From positions 801,330 to 826,230 of the forward strand of contig BLXT01006765.1 in assembly GCA_019648995.1 (NCBI GenBank): DNA of 24,901 nucleotides. Direction: 5' to 3'. The notes under the pieces are model-generated. The model saw only the letters and a list, made by a program, of their open reading frames with translations, had not been told where the DNA came from and made no database searches. Position 1 is the first letter of the stretch. Every line of letters starts with the position of its first letter. The position numbers and the translations under genes were made by a program. Positions 1 to 8,843 of this stretch are shown here, piece after piece. The DNA is from Plakobranchus ocellatus. Taxonomy: Eukaryota; Mollusca; Gastropoda; Plakobranchidae.

Positions 1-282
1 GGGGGGGGGGGGAGATAAAATATCTTACATCGGCATTCAGGTTGGTGCTGGATCACACCATTATCTCTGTGAGGTTGTGGTCAACTGGTCACCTTGTCAC
101 CTGGTCACTTGGTCACTTGGACATCCCCTCCAGCTATAGCATCTGGCGAGAAAATGTCTTTAAGGTTCTCAAACTGGCTTATCTTTTCTGCGAGGGATTT
201 CTTTCTCTTACAGAGCATAGCGCTGCGTGTGTCTGTGTCATTGGGGAAACGGTTCGGATCTGGTGTCAACTGAGTGTCCAAC
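1..282 (-). other. 3' UTR / 3' flank of copy A
   Basis: This is sequence downstream of the copy A stop codon. It is strongly similar to 7831-8103 in copy B, where a poly(A) signal lies about 360 nt past the stop, so most of this stretch is probably 3' UTR. At 78-122 it holds five imperfect 8-9 nt direct repeats (sense unit AAGTGACC or a close variant), also kept in copy B. No poly(A) signal for copy A lies in the window. The transcript end is inferred from copy B only. Confidence 0.55.
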
Positions 283-663
283 TTAGGAGGCTGGGGCACC
301 GCCACCCAAGGAGTTGACAATGCTGGCCAGGAGGTTGAAGTTGCAGGTGAGCTGGCAGGAAGCGGAGCAGACAGACAGGTTCAGACCACAGCTGAGAACG
401 TTGAGCACACCTTTGTCCTCTCCCTTGCAGGTGGCGTACTCTCCACCACATTGAGCAGCGCAGGTGTCGGCACAGCCGCAAGCAGCAGCGCAGGCCTGGG
501 TGCACACGCCGTTCAATGTAGTACACAAATCTCCGAAAACCTCGGCAAAGTCGCAAGAGTTCTTCTGGATGGTGCACTGTGCGTTGCAGATATCAGTGCA
601 GGGAGTGGCTGTGGCGCTGTAGGCCAGCACAGCAAGAACGGCGACAATAGCGAGGGTATTCAT
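283..663 (-). CDS. Secreted 16-cysteine protein, copy A (126 aa)
   Basis: This is a complete single-exon reading frame of 126 residues. Residues 1-19 form a typical signal peptide (short polar start, hydrophobic core, cleavage likely after ATA). The mature part has 16 cysteines at 22, 26, 30, 37, 47, 54, 58, 62, 64, 68, 72, 79, 92, 99, 103 and 107. This reads as two units of CX3CX3CX6C, loop, CX6CX3CX3C, joined by one Gly, with loops of 9 and 12 residues. The two units also share residues (NAQC/AAQC; LN.VC motifs), so the protein is an internal duplication. It is acidic (about 8 acidic to 3 basic residues) and lacks Arg, His and Trp. One NLS glycosylation site lies at 95-97. The tail after the last cysteine is hydrophobic and ends in Gly-Gly-Gly-Ala-Pro-Ala-Ser. 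The start codon has a good context (CCACCATGA) and lies about 90 bp from a TATA box. Many third positions are C or G, unlike the AT-rich surroundings, suggesting strong expression. I do not recognise the family and assign no function. It could be a mucus, egg, defence or salivary component. Confidence 0.88.
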   Translation of the reverse strand: MNTLAIVAVLAVLAYSATATPCTDICNAQCTIQKNSCDFAEVFGDLCTTLNGVCTQACAAACGCADTCAAQCGGEYATCKGEDKGVLNVLSCGLNLSVCSASCQLTCNFNLLASIVNSLGGGAPAS

Positions 664-750
664 GGTGGAGGTGTGGGGTCGACCTGGGCAGTCGGAACTA
701 CGAGAGAGAAGCGAGTTTGGGATGGAATGTCGAGGGACTGATTGCCTCAG

Positions 751-760
751 TATTTATATA
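751..760 (-). promoter_or_regulatory. TATA box of copy A
   Basis: On the minus strand this reads TATATAAATA, about 90 bp upstream of the start codon. It predicts a transcription start near 720-730 and a 5' UTR of about 60 nt. The same box at the same relative place is kept in copy B, which supports function. Confidence 0.8.
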
Positions 761-795
761 CTCTTGCCTGCCTGATTAAGATGAATGCATACGTA

Positions 796-820
796 CAATT
801 TTGCATGTTTTTAATTATCT
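796..820 (-). promoter_or_regulatory. Conserved upstream block 1 of copy A
   Basis: A 25-bp stretch identical to 8621-8645 in copy B, in a flank where the copies otherwise differ often. On the minus strand it contains TAATTA, a homeodomain-type core, and ATGCAAAA, one base from a POU octamer. It lies about 40 bp upstream of the TATA box. The factor assignments are guesses from motif shape. Confidence 0.45.
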
Positions 821-960
821 CTCCCCAAAATTACGTTCTCATTGATAGCGCGACGCGTCAGCAAAATTTCGTAGGCTTGGTCAGGAGTATTTTATCTGAT
901 TACCATGTTAATGAGTTTATTCAATCAAGCGTCACAAAGCCAGAGGGAGATCGTCTGGTT

Positions 961-984
961 CGGCACTTTGCATCACACGTGAAA
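961..984 (-). promoter_or_regulatory. Conserved upstream block 2 of copy A, with E-box
   Basis: A 24-bp stretch identical to 8784-8807 in copy B. It contains the palindromic E-box CACGTG at 976-981 and lies about 200 bp upstream of the TATA box. Sequence on both sides has diverged between the copies. Binding by a bHLH factor is an inference. Confidence 0.4.
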
Positions 985-1104
985 TCCAAGCCTAGTAACG
1001 TCTGGATGACCCTGGTTACTAGAAGCCATTGTGAGATTGATCGCCCAAGCTTTATTCGCCGAGTCTTGACAAAGACCAAGTTTGCGGACGATCTTTCTCC
1101 TCGC

Positions 1105-1673
1105 ACATGTTGTTTGGAGTATCAGACAATACATGTTGCTTGGGGTGTCAGAGCTTTGTTAACCTAAACAATAAATGTTGCTTGGGGTGTCAGAGCTTTG
1201 TTAACCTAAACAATAAATGTTGCTTGGAGTATTAGAGTTTTGTTAACCTAAACAATAAATGTTGATTGGAGTGTCAGAGCTTTGTTAACCTAAACAATAA
1301 ATGTTGCTTGGGGTATCAGATCTTTGTGAAACTAAACAATAAATGTTGCTTGGGGTGTCAGAGATTTGTTAACCTAAACAATAAATGTTGCTTGGGGTGT
1401 CAGAGATTTGTTAACCTAAACAATAAATGTTGCTTGGAGTGTCAGATCTTTGTTAACCTAAACAATAAATGTTGCTTGGAGTGTCAGAGCTTTGTTAACC
1501 TAAACAATAAATGCTGCTTGGAGTGTCAGAGCTTTGTTAACCTAAAAAATAAATGTTGCTTGGAGTGTCAGAGCTTTGTTAACCTAAACAATAAAAATTC
1601 CTTGGGGTGTCAGATCTTTGTGAAACTAAACAATAAAGGTAAACTTGAATGTCTAACCGTTGTGAACCTTAAC
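1105..1673. repeat. 42-bp minisatellite, about 13 units
   Basis: This is a direct tandem array of a 42-bp unit carrying GTTAACCTAAACAATAAA followed by a TGTTGCTTGG-GTGTCAGA part. The first and last units are degenerate and the middle units are nearly identical. Because 42 is a multiple of three, one frame stays open for 14-residue repeats from about 1266 to 1733. That frame has no ATG at its start and an in-frame TGA in an earlier unit. The array sits about 0.4-1.0 kb upstream of the copy A start codon and has no counterpart in copy B. Confidence 0.95.
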
Positions 1674-1878
1674 GTACATGATCCAGATGAAAGTCTGATA
1701 GATTCTGTTTCTATGGTACACACCCAAGTATGATTAGTGCCGCACTCTGATTGGTACTCACAGATCCGAGGCACCAGAACCACGTGACGTGAGAACACTG
1801 ATTGGTGCCAATTGGTAAAAGAAGAAAAACAGACGATTCGGCGCAAGATGATTCATTGGACGTGCCATTACTCTTTTT

Positions 1879-3580
1879 TTAGATATCTTGTCTGGAACAG
1901 GTATTTGCGATAATGTTCCTCCACTGAAACCTATCCCAGTTAACTTTATAAAGTTATTGCAACCATTACCTATTGCCCATCACTTAAGACTTTCAATAAA
2001 AGTTATTCTCTGTCTACTTCTACCGCGTTTGCCTTTAATCTTTCCAACGATTGCTAAATGTTCTTAACATTTGTTTCGGCTAATGTGTCGAAGAAAACTG
2101 TAGTTGCCTCTGTCATAGGGTTTTAATTAATGATCGCTAAAAGATAAGCGTCTTCCATTTTTGGTTCATTGCACATGTTTTTCTTCTTTAATATCCTCAT
2201 CAGTCTTGTATTAAAACATATCTCTACTTCTTCGTGTTTTCTCTGCACACATGTTTTCGTCCATTACTCACCGACTTATTAGGTTGTGCTTGAACTTACA
2301 TATTATTTTTTCATTGCTCTTATTTCGGTTTCCATAGTTATGATTTTGTTTGCCATTATTGGCTTCATTTTAAATAATCTATCCGTAGCCAAGACCATTT
2401 TTTTTTACTTATTTCACTCGTATATCTACAGATGATGTTTTCAGGTAGCCAAGACATTTGAATTTTTATCTTGCTTGACTTTTTTCACATTATCTAACGA
2501 GATTGCATTTGTGGTTGGAAGATTTCTTTGAGATGATCATGCATTCCGTTTTCTTCTCATTTGCTGTCTTAAACTAGAGTATTTGAAATATTTTTAACTT
2601 GTTCATCAGATTCTGTGAATAGAACCGTATGATCTGCATACATGCGATTATGAACATTTTCTCCATTTATTTTTTTAGCCTGAAATATCACCCAAATTCC
2701 TTAAGATAAATTCACTATGTAAGTGAAAAAGTTCAGGAGTCATTACACATCCCTGCCTCACACTTCTCTTGATGGGTATGAAATGACTTCACCCTCCTTT
2801 TGTCAAATGCCTTGGAATATAATAATCCATAACGCAGAGGTGGAGTTCTTTTTGTATTTCTCTGCACCTTTATATAAGCATTGACAAAGTGAATATTTGT
2901 TTTTGGTCGCTTTTTCAGGCATAAAACCAAACTGTTTTGCGGATATTTCTGGTCTTAGACTTTTTGCGTATTCTGTGTATCAAACCAAGTAACAGTTTTT
3001 TTGTAAAGTGGCTCATGAAACTGATCGTTCTATAAAGTTCACATTTTGTGGCCCCTGGTGTTTTAGGCAGTGCTTAGCATAAAATAGTTTCACAAAGATC
3101 TTCTACGAATTGCACCAATGGCGTATATTATGATTAGGAGTTTTGTTTTCAGCTCTTTTCTTTCAGTATCTAATGCCGTAATTATTTTTATTTGTATGTA
3201 ATCTAGTGTGTCGCTTTTCCATTTTTCATTTTCTTTTCGGCTGCCTTTATTTATTTTTTAAGTATAGTTTGGGTTGTTTTTTTTTATTTGTTTTTGGGTT
3301 GTTGTATTTTTAGCATTTCTTCCACCCAATCCAGTTTTTTTTCGTTCATCCTTTTCTTATGTCCTTTAAATCTTTTTGTGACGGTTTTTCACTTTATGAC
3401 TTCATTAATTTCTAGACATAGTTCTTCTACCTCTGAGATGTTGTCTAGAGCCTGTTATCCTGCACAGCTACAGCAAATTTTATCATAATGTTTCATCGGA
3501 TTTTAGTACGTCCATTTGGAAGTAAGGATTGGCTATTGCATTTTTAAATTTATAAAGTTTTGTGACAAGTGTATCGACTT
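1879..3580 (-). pseudogene. Decayed LINE (non-LTR) reverse transcriptase, element 1
   Basis: Reading the minus strand through several frameshifts and stops gives the usual order of a LINE ORF2. A linker region (LKSDE) near 3510 is followed by a thumb-proximal stretch near 3100, a QFGFMPEK-like motif near 2930, and SKAFDK near 2810. Next come a QGCVM-like motif near 2750 and NGENVHNRMYADH near 2650. The C-terminal region ends with RITFIES, WAIGNG and CSRQDI before a TAA at 1879-1881. The catalytic YADD has become YADH (2629-2640), so the element is dead in several ways. About 105 nt between the AFD motif and the GCVM motif is missing compared with element 2. There is no endonuclease domain here, so the copy is 5' truncated. 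The clade cannot be fixed by eye. Confidence 0.85.
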
Positions 3581-5713
3581 TTTCTTTTTCCAGACTGTTG
3601 AAATGAATCAGTGAAGTAAGACAGAACAAGATACAGACCAGGTCTTGTTAGTTTGACCATCAAATACAAACCCAACAATTGGGGTAATGATGAAACATTC
3701 TCTCGCTATAATACTCAAAGCAACGGCAAGGACTTTTATGAGGGATTTTTATAACGATCCTGTACTCTGAATCCGAAAAATATCAACACTATAAGACTTT
3801 GTTACATGTGTCATGTTATCACATTATTAATGCTATCATGGATATTGACAGTTACACCTCAGGGCGATGGTAGACAAAGACTGAAGATTGATCTTATTCT
3901 ATGCTCAGAGTTTTCTAAAGTGAATGACGCCAGCCTCGCATTCCTGCGGTTTTCCCATGATCCTAAGTAAGGTTATGCTGATTATTACTAGAAGCTCTGC
4001 CCTCCCCAACCTCACTAACGCTTCTTGGTAAGGGATATCGATTACATATCATTAACAATTAGTATTAAATCAATTAAGAATGACCCAGGAACAGTGGGGA
4101 ACTCCAAGCCTGCTCCTCGATGTAACGAGTACGATTATCTGTACTCAGATCAAATGCCATCTCTCCTATTTATCAGCTACTGCTCTAATCAGTGAAAGCG
4201 TGGACGAACTAGAGCTCTCCGATAATCGTCACCGCCATCAATAGTTAGAGAATGACAAAGGCGGCGAGATGGACAGACAGAAAGAGATGATTAGAGAACG
4301 ACAGAAGGGGGAAGGCGAAAATAGGTGCTGTGAAGAGACAAGGACAAAATTTTATTTTCTGACTCAATGTTTGACAGGTGATTGATAGGGCAGTGGTGAT
4401 GAGCAATTTTGCATTCATATGTACCATTTGGTTACTCACTCTTACCAATAATGCACGAAGAGGATTGTTTATCACTAAAAAAAGTTTTACTCCTTCGGCC
4501 TTATAGGAGAAGAAAAGCTATTGGAAACAAATCGGGAGTAAATAACACTTTTAGTAGATATGTTTGAATGTTCCATTAAGAACCTTCAGAAGGAAATTGT
4601 TAAAACATAGAAGTTAGCAACATTCTAGTAGATAGATTATTGGAAATATTACGCATTATCAAGGTTGATAACTCATGTATTGAGATCGAACCAAGGTAGG
4701 TAATCTGTATTGCGCCTCTTTTTTGGATCAAGAGCTAAAAATAAGCACAGTGAAGCTAAGGGCGACCCCGTCAGTTCGCGTTAATATACCGCGCTCGCGA
4801 TCTGCGGACAAACAGGGTGGAAGGATGGAGGAAACCCGAGAGTGTGAGAAAACCTCATGCAATTGATGCCGAGAATCGGAGAATCCCCTACACTCCTTTA
4901 TGGTGCGCTTTTCGTGTAACTTCGCAACGACAGTTTTTTTCTTATATAGAAACACCTGCAGTATGACTTCATAAATAATTATACTAATTATAAATCATTG
5001 AATTCTTGTATGAATGTCTACAGCCATGGCCTGTCTTGGAACTAATGAAGATAATTTCTCTGATGTAATTGAAATCGATCTCATTTCTGTTATAGAATAG
5101 ACATGCTCTAGATAAAGTGAGAAAAACCTAATCTATTTATAGACGCTTAGCAAAACATATAGTTCAAGGCGGAATAGCTTTTAGAATTTAAAAATGTGTC
5201 AGACTTTCCAAGGCATTCAAAATTTTATAGAGGGCTTATTTCAGTGGAGTTGGTTTCTTCCAATAAAAAAAAAAAAACATTGGGTAATTTGACTGCAATT
5301 AGATCTAGATGGGCCTTAATCAATTTTGCTTGTCTGCCTTTCTTAACATAGATTTTATTTTTTTTTCCCGAGCTATCGTGAAATCTTCTCGTTTTGTTGC
5401 AAGCTTGTCTCTAGACGGTTTCATTGGAAGATTTATGATTTTTTTTTATCTTTCCATTTTATAGGACTCCAGTAAAAAAAATCCAGTAGGACAGTTTCCT
5501 ATTTTTATTTCAGAATGAATCAAAACGCCTTCAGCAGCAGTTAGAAAAACGTAAGTACCTTGGAGCTACTGTAAGTACTGAATCTTTTTTGTATCACAAC
5601 ACGCATTATCCACCATATTAAAAACGCTGTTTAAAAAAACGTTCACCGATTGCAGGGTTTATCTTTCATATTTTCGTATATTTTGGTCCTTCAGACAGAT
5701 GTAAGATACAGCG
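3581..5713. other. AT-rich spacer, nothing recognised
   Basis: No exon with recognisable protein similarity, no RNA gene and no clear tandem repeat was seen on either strand. Open frames here are short (under 80 codons) and lack splice or promoter context. Short A or T runs occur, for example near 5266 and 5438. Confidence 0.6.
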
Positions 5714-5820
5714 GGAGAGTGAGAGACTGAAAGAGAAGAGAGAGAAAAAAGAAAGAAAGAAGAGAGAGAGAGAGAGAGGGAGAGAGAGAGAAAGAGGAAG
5801 AGGGAGTGAGAGCGAGAGAG
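5714..5820. repeat. GA-rich purine tract
   Basis: Imperfect (GA)n with GAAA and GGGA interruptions over about 105 bp. Translated in any frame it gives low-complexity peptides rather than a gene. Confidence 0.9.
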
Positions 5821-6288
5821 TCGCTAGGTGGCCAAGGGCGTTACTCGATACACCAGTCACGGTATCGAATGGTGTGATCTCAGCGTTGTTTCCCGCTTTT
5901 GCTAACCAAAAGGGTAGAATCTTACCAAAAGATCTACGGTACGATCTAATGGGCAGGACGGTAGTTGCGGAGTAAACGCTGATAGCAAACAGTTCTCTAA
6001 GTGTCAGATGGAATCACTACCACCCTATTCTACATCAGCTGTGTAGGTTAGGGTCATCGTTTATAGCTTTAGACAACTTTCCTTGCATCAGGGCCTTATA
6101 AAATCCAGATGTTAAGACTGAAGTGTGATCAACTGTCACACGGCATTGTTCCGTGGCTTTTGACACAAGTGGCGCTGTTCGTTTATTGACTCAGTCTATA
6201 TAACGAACAGATTTGATATTTTGAGCTTCGTGAGATTTTTCTCTTGACCTCAGGATGAGATTTTTATCCATTAGATTGTCTGGGTTGG

Positions 6289-6290
<2 letters not shown>
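5821..6290. other. Non-repetitive spacer
   Basis: Unique-looking sequence with more balanced base composition than its surroundings. A TATATAA-like string at about 6197 lies roughly 55 bp upstream of an ATG, but the frame from that ATG runs straight into the TC microsatellite, so no gene is called. Confidence 0.5.
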
Positions 6291-6362
<72 letters not shown>

Positions 6363-6390
6363 CTTCTTCTTCTCTCTCTCTCTCTCTCTC
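6291..6390. repeat. (TC)n microsatellite
   Basis: About 100 bp of almost perfect TC dinucleotides with a short TTC interruption around 6361-6372. It ends in a brief ACAC/GTGT patch. Confidence 0.97.
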
Positions 6391-6570
6391 ACACATCCTC
6401 TGTGTGTGTATTCTGTGGCCAATTCAAAGAAATACCATCAACTGACTGCTCTCTACATCAACATCTTCTTGCTAATCATCCTTTCTAGGTCTTGTCTTCA
6501 TATTTTGATTATTCTCCTCCTTTTCCACAATCTGACTAGTTGCTTTTTTATCCTGCTTGATTTTCAACCT

Positions 6571-6665
6571 CTACCATCCCCATTCTCCCCCTCCCCTCCC
6601 CCCACCTCCCTCCCATCCCCACCCCTTCCCCCCACCACGCTTCCCACGCACACGCACCCCCTTTT
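6571..6665. repeat. C-rich polypyrimidine tract, G-quadruplex potential on minus strand
   Basis: Many runs of three to six C separated by A or T. The minus strand therefore has more than four runs of at least three G within about 60 bases, the classical condition for a G-quadruplex. No gene is seen. Confidence 0.75.
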
Positions 6666-7065
6666 TTCTAAATACAAAAGTTATTTCTGTGCAAATCTGT
6701 TCAAACTCGTCGGCGTGTCTGCACTGGGGAAGCAGAATGTCTATTTCAAAACCAGCCCTAGAAATATTTCAGTCCTAAAATAAAAAGGTTAAGAATGTAA
6801 TACTTCTGGATATATTTTATATGTAGTGAGAGCCACTTCGCCTTTTTCGATATTGCTGAATATTGCATGAAACTGAACGTTTTGTATCGACGTATTTACA
6901 CTCATTATGGTGTGTATCCAACACTGAGATATCATGGAATATTTTGCTGTCATTATTTCTTTGTTGAAGGCCACCAGTTTCGTAATTGCATTTGATTATT
7001 TTAGGGTACAAATTTTTATGATCCCTTGCCAGTTTGAAGATCTCATTATGGCTAGAAATTACTTT

Positions 7066-7302
7066 GTTTTAAAATCCTTACCCCAAAGGCTGACGAACTG
7101 GGAGATGTAGATCTATGTTATATATCTACAGGACTGGAAAATCATTTGGCTTGTTTAAAAACCTGACCTACAACGCTGACACACTGCGAGATGTCGATCT
7201 ATGCTATATGTCTACAGTACTGGAAATCATTTGGCTTGTTTTAAAATCCTTACATAAAAGGCTGACAAAATACGAGTTGTCGATCTATGCTATGTGTCTA
7301 CA
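7066..7302. repeat. About 86-bp tandem repeat, close to three units
   Basis: The string GATCTATG followed by TATNTGTCTACA recurs starting near 7104, 7190 and 7275, with shared TCATTTGGCTTGTTT and AAATCCTTAC parts between. Units are about 85-86 bp and moderately diverged. No coding role is visible. Confidence 0.85.
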
Positions 7303-7363
7303 TACCGACTAGACCACAGGATTTGTATGTCGTACGTAAACTTAGGTTTGATACTTGTGTGGC

Positions 7364-7385
7364 TTTTTTTTTTTTTTTTTTTTTT
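7364..7385. repeat. Poly(T) run, 22 bases
   Basis: A run of 22 T. It could be the poly(A) tail of an old retroposed sequence on the minus strand or a simple homopolymer. No retrocopy was recognised beside it. Confidence 0.8.
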
Positions 7386-7742
7386 GGTTAAATTTTTTAT
7401 CCCTAAAATCGAATAACTGTTTGCCTTGATATCTAAATTTAAATTATGTTTTAAAAGAGTGATATTATAGAAATAAGTAACCTTGCAAAACACTTAAATC
7501 TCAGACTCGTGAATTCGGCCATCAACTCATGAAGCCTGGTCTCCAGACACAGGACTTTCAACAATGTTACTGTGGCGAGACTGTGACTTGAAAAAATGTC
7601 TCTGAATTCATACGATTGAAGGCTCTCGTGGTTAAATCTCAGGTTAGTTTCAGGTAATTCATGACAAACTTATGACACATTATTGAACTTTCACACTTAG
7701 GAAAAACTAGACATAAATCATTTTTTGTTGCTAAAGTAATAA

Positions 7743-7748
7743 TTTATT
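7743..7748 (-). promoter_or_regulatory. Poly(A) signal of copy B
   Basis: On the minus strand this is AATAAA, about 355 nt past the copy B stop codon. It is the first canonical hexamer found downstream, so it is the best candidate for the transcript 3' end. Confidence 0.6.
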
Positions 7749-7898
7749 AGAGAGCAGTTTAAGAGTTGTATAAGCATTTCCTCAGCAAACAGACCAGGTA
7801 GGTGTCGCTGTGATACATGGTGCACTAGTGGGGAGATGAAGTATCTGACATTGGTATTCAGATCGGTGCTGGATCACACCATCATCTCTGCGAGGTTG

Positions 7899-7943
7899 TG
7901 ATCAACTGGTCATCTTGTCACCTGGTCACTTGGTCACTTGGAC
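7899..7943 (-). repeat. Short direct repeats in the 3' UTR of copy B
   Basis: Five imperfect 8-9 nt repeats (sense unit AAGTGACC or a close variant), matching 78-122 in copy A. They lie between the stop codon and the poly(A) signal. Preservation in both copies may reflect recent duplication or an RNA-level role. Confidence 0.6.
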
Positions 7944-8103
7944 AGCCCCTCTAGGTATGGCATCTGGGGAGAAAATGTCTTTACAGTTCTCAAACTAGCT
8001 TATCTTTTCTGCGAGGGATTTCTCTCTCTTACAGAGCATAGCACTGCGGGTGTCTGTGTCAGTGGGGAAACGGTTCGGATCTGATGTCAACTGAGTGTCC
8101 ACC

Positions 8104-8490
8104 TTAGGAGGCTGGGGCTTGGCCACCGCCACCCAAGGAGTTGACAATGCTGGCCAGGAGGTTGAAGTTGCAGGTGAGTTGGCAGGTAGCTGAGCAGACG
8201 GACAGGTTCAGACCACAGCTAAGAACGTTGAGCACACCTTTGTCCTCGCTCTTACAGGTGGCGTACTCTCCACCACACTGAGCAGCGCAGGTGTCGGCAC
8301 AGCCACAGGCAGCAGCACAGGCCTGGGTGCACACGCCGTTCAGGGTGGTACACAAATCTCCGAAGACCTCAGCAAAGTCGCAAGAGTTCTTCTGGATGGT
8401 ACACTGTGCGTTGCAGATATCAGTGCAGGGAGTGGCTGTGGCGCTGTAGGCCAGCACGGCAAGAACGGCTACAATAGTGAGGGTGTTCAT
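8104..8490 (-). CDS. Secreted 16-cysteine protein, copy B (128 aa)
   Basis: This paralogue of the 283-663 gene is complete and single-exon. It has the same signal peptide (Thr instead of Ala at residue 5), all 16 cysteines at the same spacing, and the same two-unit mirror-symmetric layout. Protein differences from copy A are A5T, G81S, S102T and a Gly-Gln insertion in the Gly-rich tail (a 6-nt indel). By hand count about 22 nucleotides differ over the shared coding region and most are silent, which points to purifying selection on both genes. Start context is CCACAATGA. A TATA box lies about 90 bp upstream and a poly(A) signal about 355 nt downstream of the stop, so this copy looks fully functional. 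The family is not recognised and no function is assigned. Confidence 0.88.
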   Translation of the reverse strand: MNTLTIVAVLAVLAYSATATPCTDICNAQCTIQKNSCDFAEVFGDLCTTLNGVCTQACAAACGCADTCAAQCGGEYATCKSEDKGVLNVLSCGLNLSVCSATCQLTCNFNLLASIVNSLGGGGQAPAS

Positions 8491-8579
8491 TGTGGAGGTT
8501 TGGAGTCGACCTGGGCAGTGTCGGAACTACGAGAGAGAAGCGAGTCTGTGGTGGAATGTCGAGGGACTGGTCGCCTCAG

Positions 8580-8589
8580 TATTTATATA
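8580..8589 (-). promoter_or_regulatory. TATA box of copy B
   Basis: On the minus strand TATATAAATA, identical to the copy A box and about 90 bp upstream of the start codon. Confidence 0.8.
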
Positions 8590-8620
8590 CTCTTGCCTGC
8601 CTGATGAAAATGTATGAGCG

Positions 8621-8645
8621 CAATTTTGCATGTTTTTAATTATCT
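8621..8645 (-). promoter_or_regulatory. Conserved upstream block 1 of copy B
   Basis: Identical over 25 bp to 796-820, with the TAATTA core and octamer-like ATGCAAAA on the minus strand, at a similar distance from the TATA box. Confidence 0.45.
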
Positions 8646-8783
8646 ATCCCCAAAGGACACGTCCTCGTTGATATAACGCTTCAGCATAATTTCACAGGCC
8701 TAGCCTCGGGTGTTTAATCTCATTATCATGTTAACGAGTTAAGTCAATTAGGCGTTACAAAGCAAGAGGGAGATCGTTTGGCT

Positions 8784-8807
8784 CGGCACTTTGCATCACA
8801 CGTGAAA
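8784..8807 (-). promoter_or_regulatory. Conserved upstream block 2 of copy B, with E-box
   Basis: Identical over 24 bp to 961-984, with the E-box CACGTG at 8799-8804. Flanking bases differ between the copies. Confidence 0.4.
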
Positions 8808-8843
8808 CCCGATCCTGGTAACGTGTGGCTGAATGTGGTAACG

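Larger units (their letters stand above)
12..1020 (-). repeat. Tandem segmental duplication, copy A (gene plus flanks)
   Basis: This block aligns by eye with 7831-8843. It covers the 3' flank, the coding region, the 5' UTR, the TATA box and about 260 bp further upstream. Similarity stops abruptly near 1020 on the promoter side, where copy A continues into unrelated sequence and then a minisatellite. The other end runs off the window, so the true length of the duplicated unit is unknown. A 12-base G run at the window start corresponds to a short GTGGGG in copy B, so the tract has expanded here. Confidence 0.9.
7831..8843 (-). repeat. Tandem segmental duplication, copy B
   Basis: This block matches 12-1020 in the same orientation, about 7.8 kb away. 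Similarity runs through the 3' flank, coding region, 5' UTR, TATA box and about 260 bp of upstream sequence, with scattered substitutions and small indels. It ends where copy B enters a short TA repeat at about 8844. Confidence 0.9.

Noticed and set aside
266..577. Second minus-strand frame with many Arg, Leu and Cys
   Set aside because: It is a frame-shifted reading of the same gene, without a signal peptide or conservation in copy B.
283..663. Cationic antimicrobial peptide or known toxin assignment for the cysteine-rich proteins
   Set aside because: The mature protein is acidic and lacks Arg. The cysteine framework does not match a toxin or defensin family I can name, so no such function is claimed.
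274..741. 155-codon plus-strand frame across copy A
   Set aside because: It is antisense to the cysteine-rich gene. The minus frame has a signal peptide, 16 conserved cysteines and mostly silent differences between paralogues, which identifies it as the coding one.
742..1167. 141-codon plus-strand frame over the promoter region
   Set aside because: It covers the TATA box and conserved promoter blocks, has no recognisable domain, and is not maintained as an open frame in copy B.
1105..1673. CRISPR-like array
   Set aside because: Units are directly joined without unique spacers and the context is eukaryotic. This is a minisatellite.
1266..1733. Open frame of 14-residue Cys-rich repeats
   Set aside because: It exists because the 42-bp unit is a multiple of three. 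The start is TTG, not ATG, and a TGA lies in frame in an earlier unit. No signal peptide or promoter was seen.
5666..5860. Leu-Ser-rich minus frame
   Set aside because: Translation of the GA-rich tract.
6255..6488. Leu-Ser-rich frame preceded by a TATA-like string
   Set aside because: Nearly all of it is translated (TC)n. The TATA-like word is likely chance.
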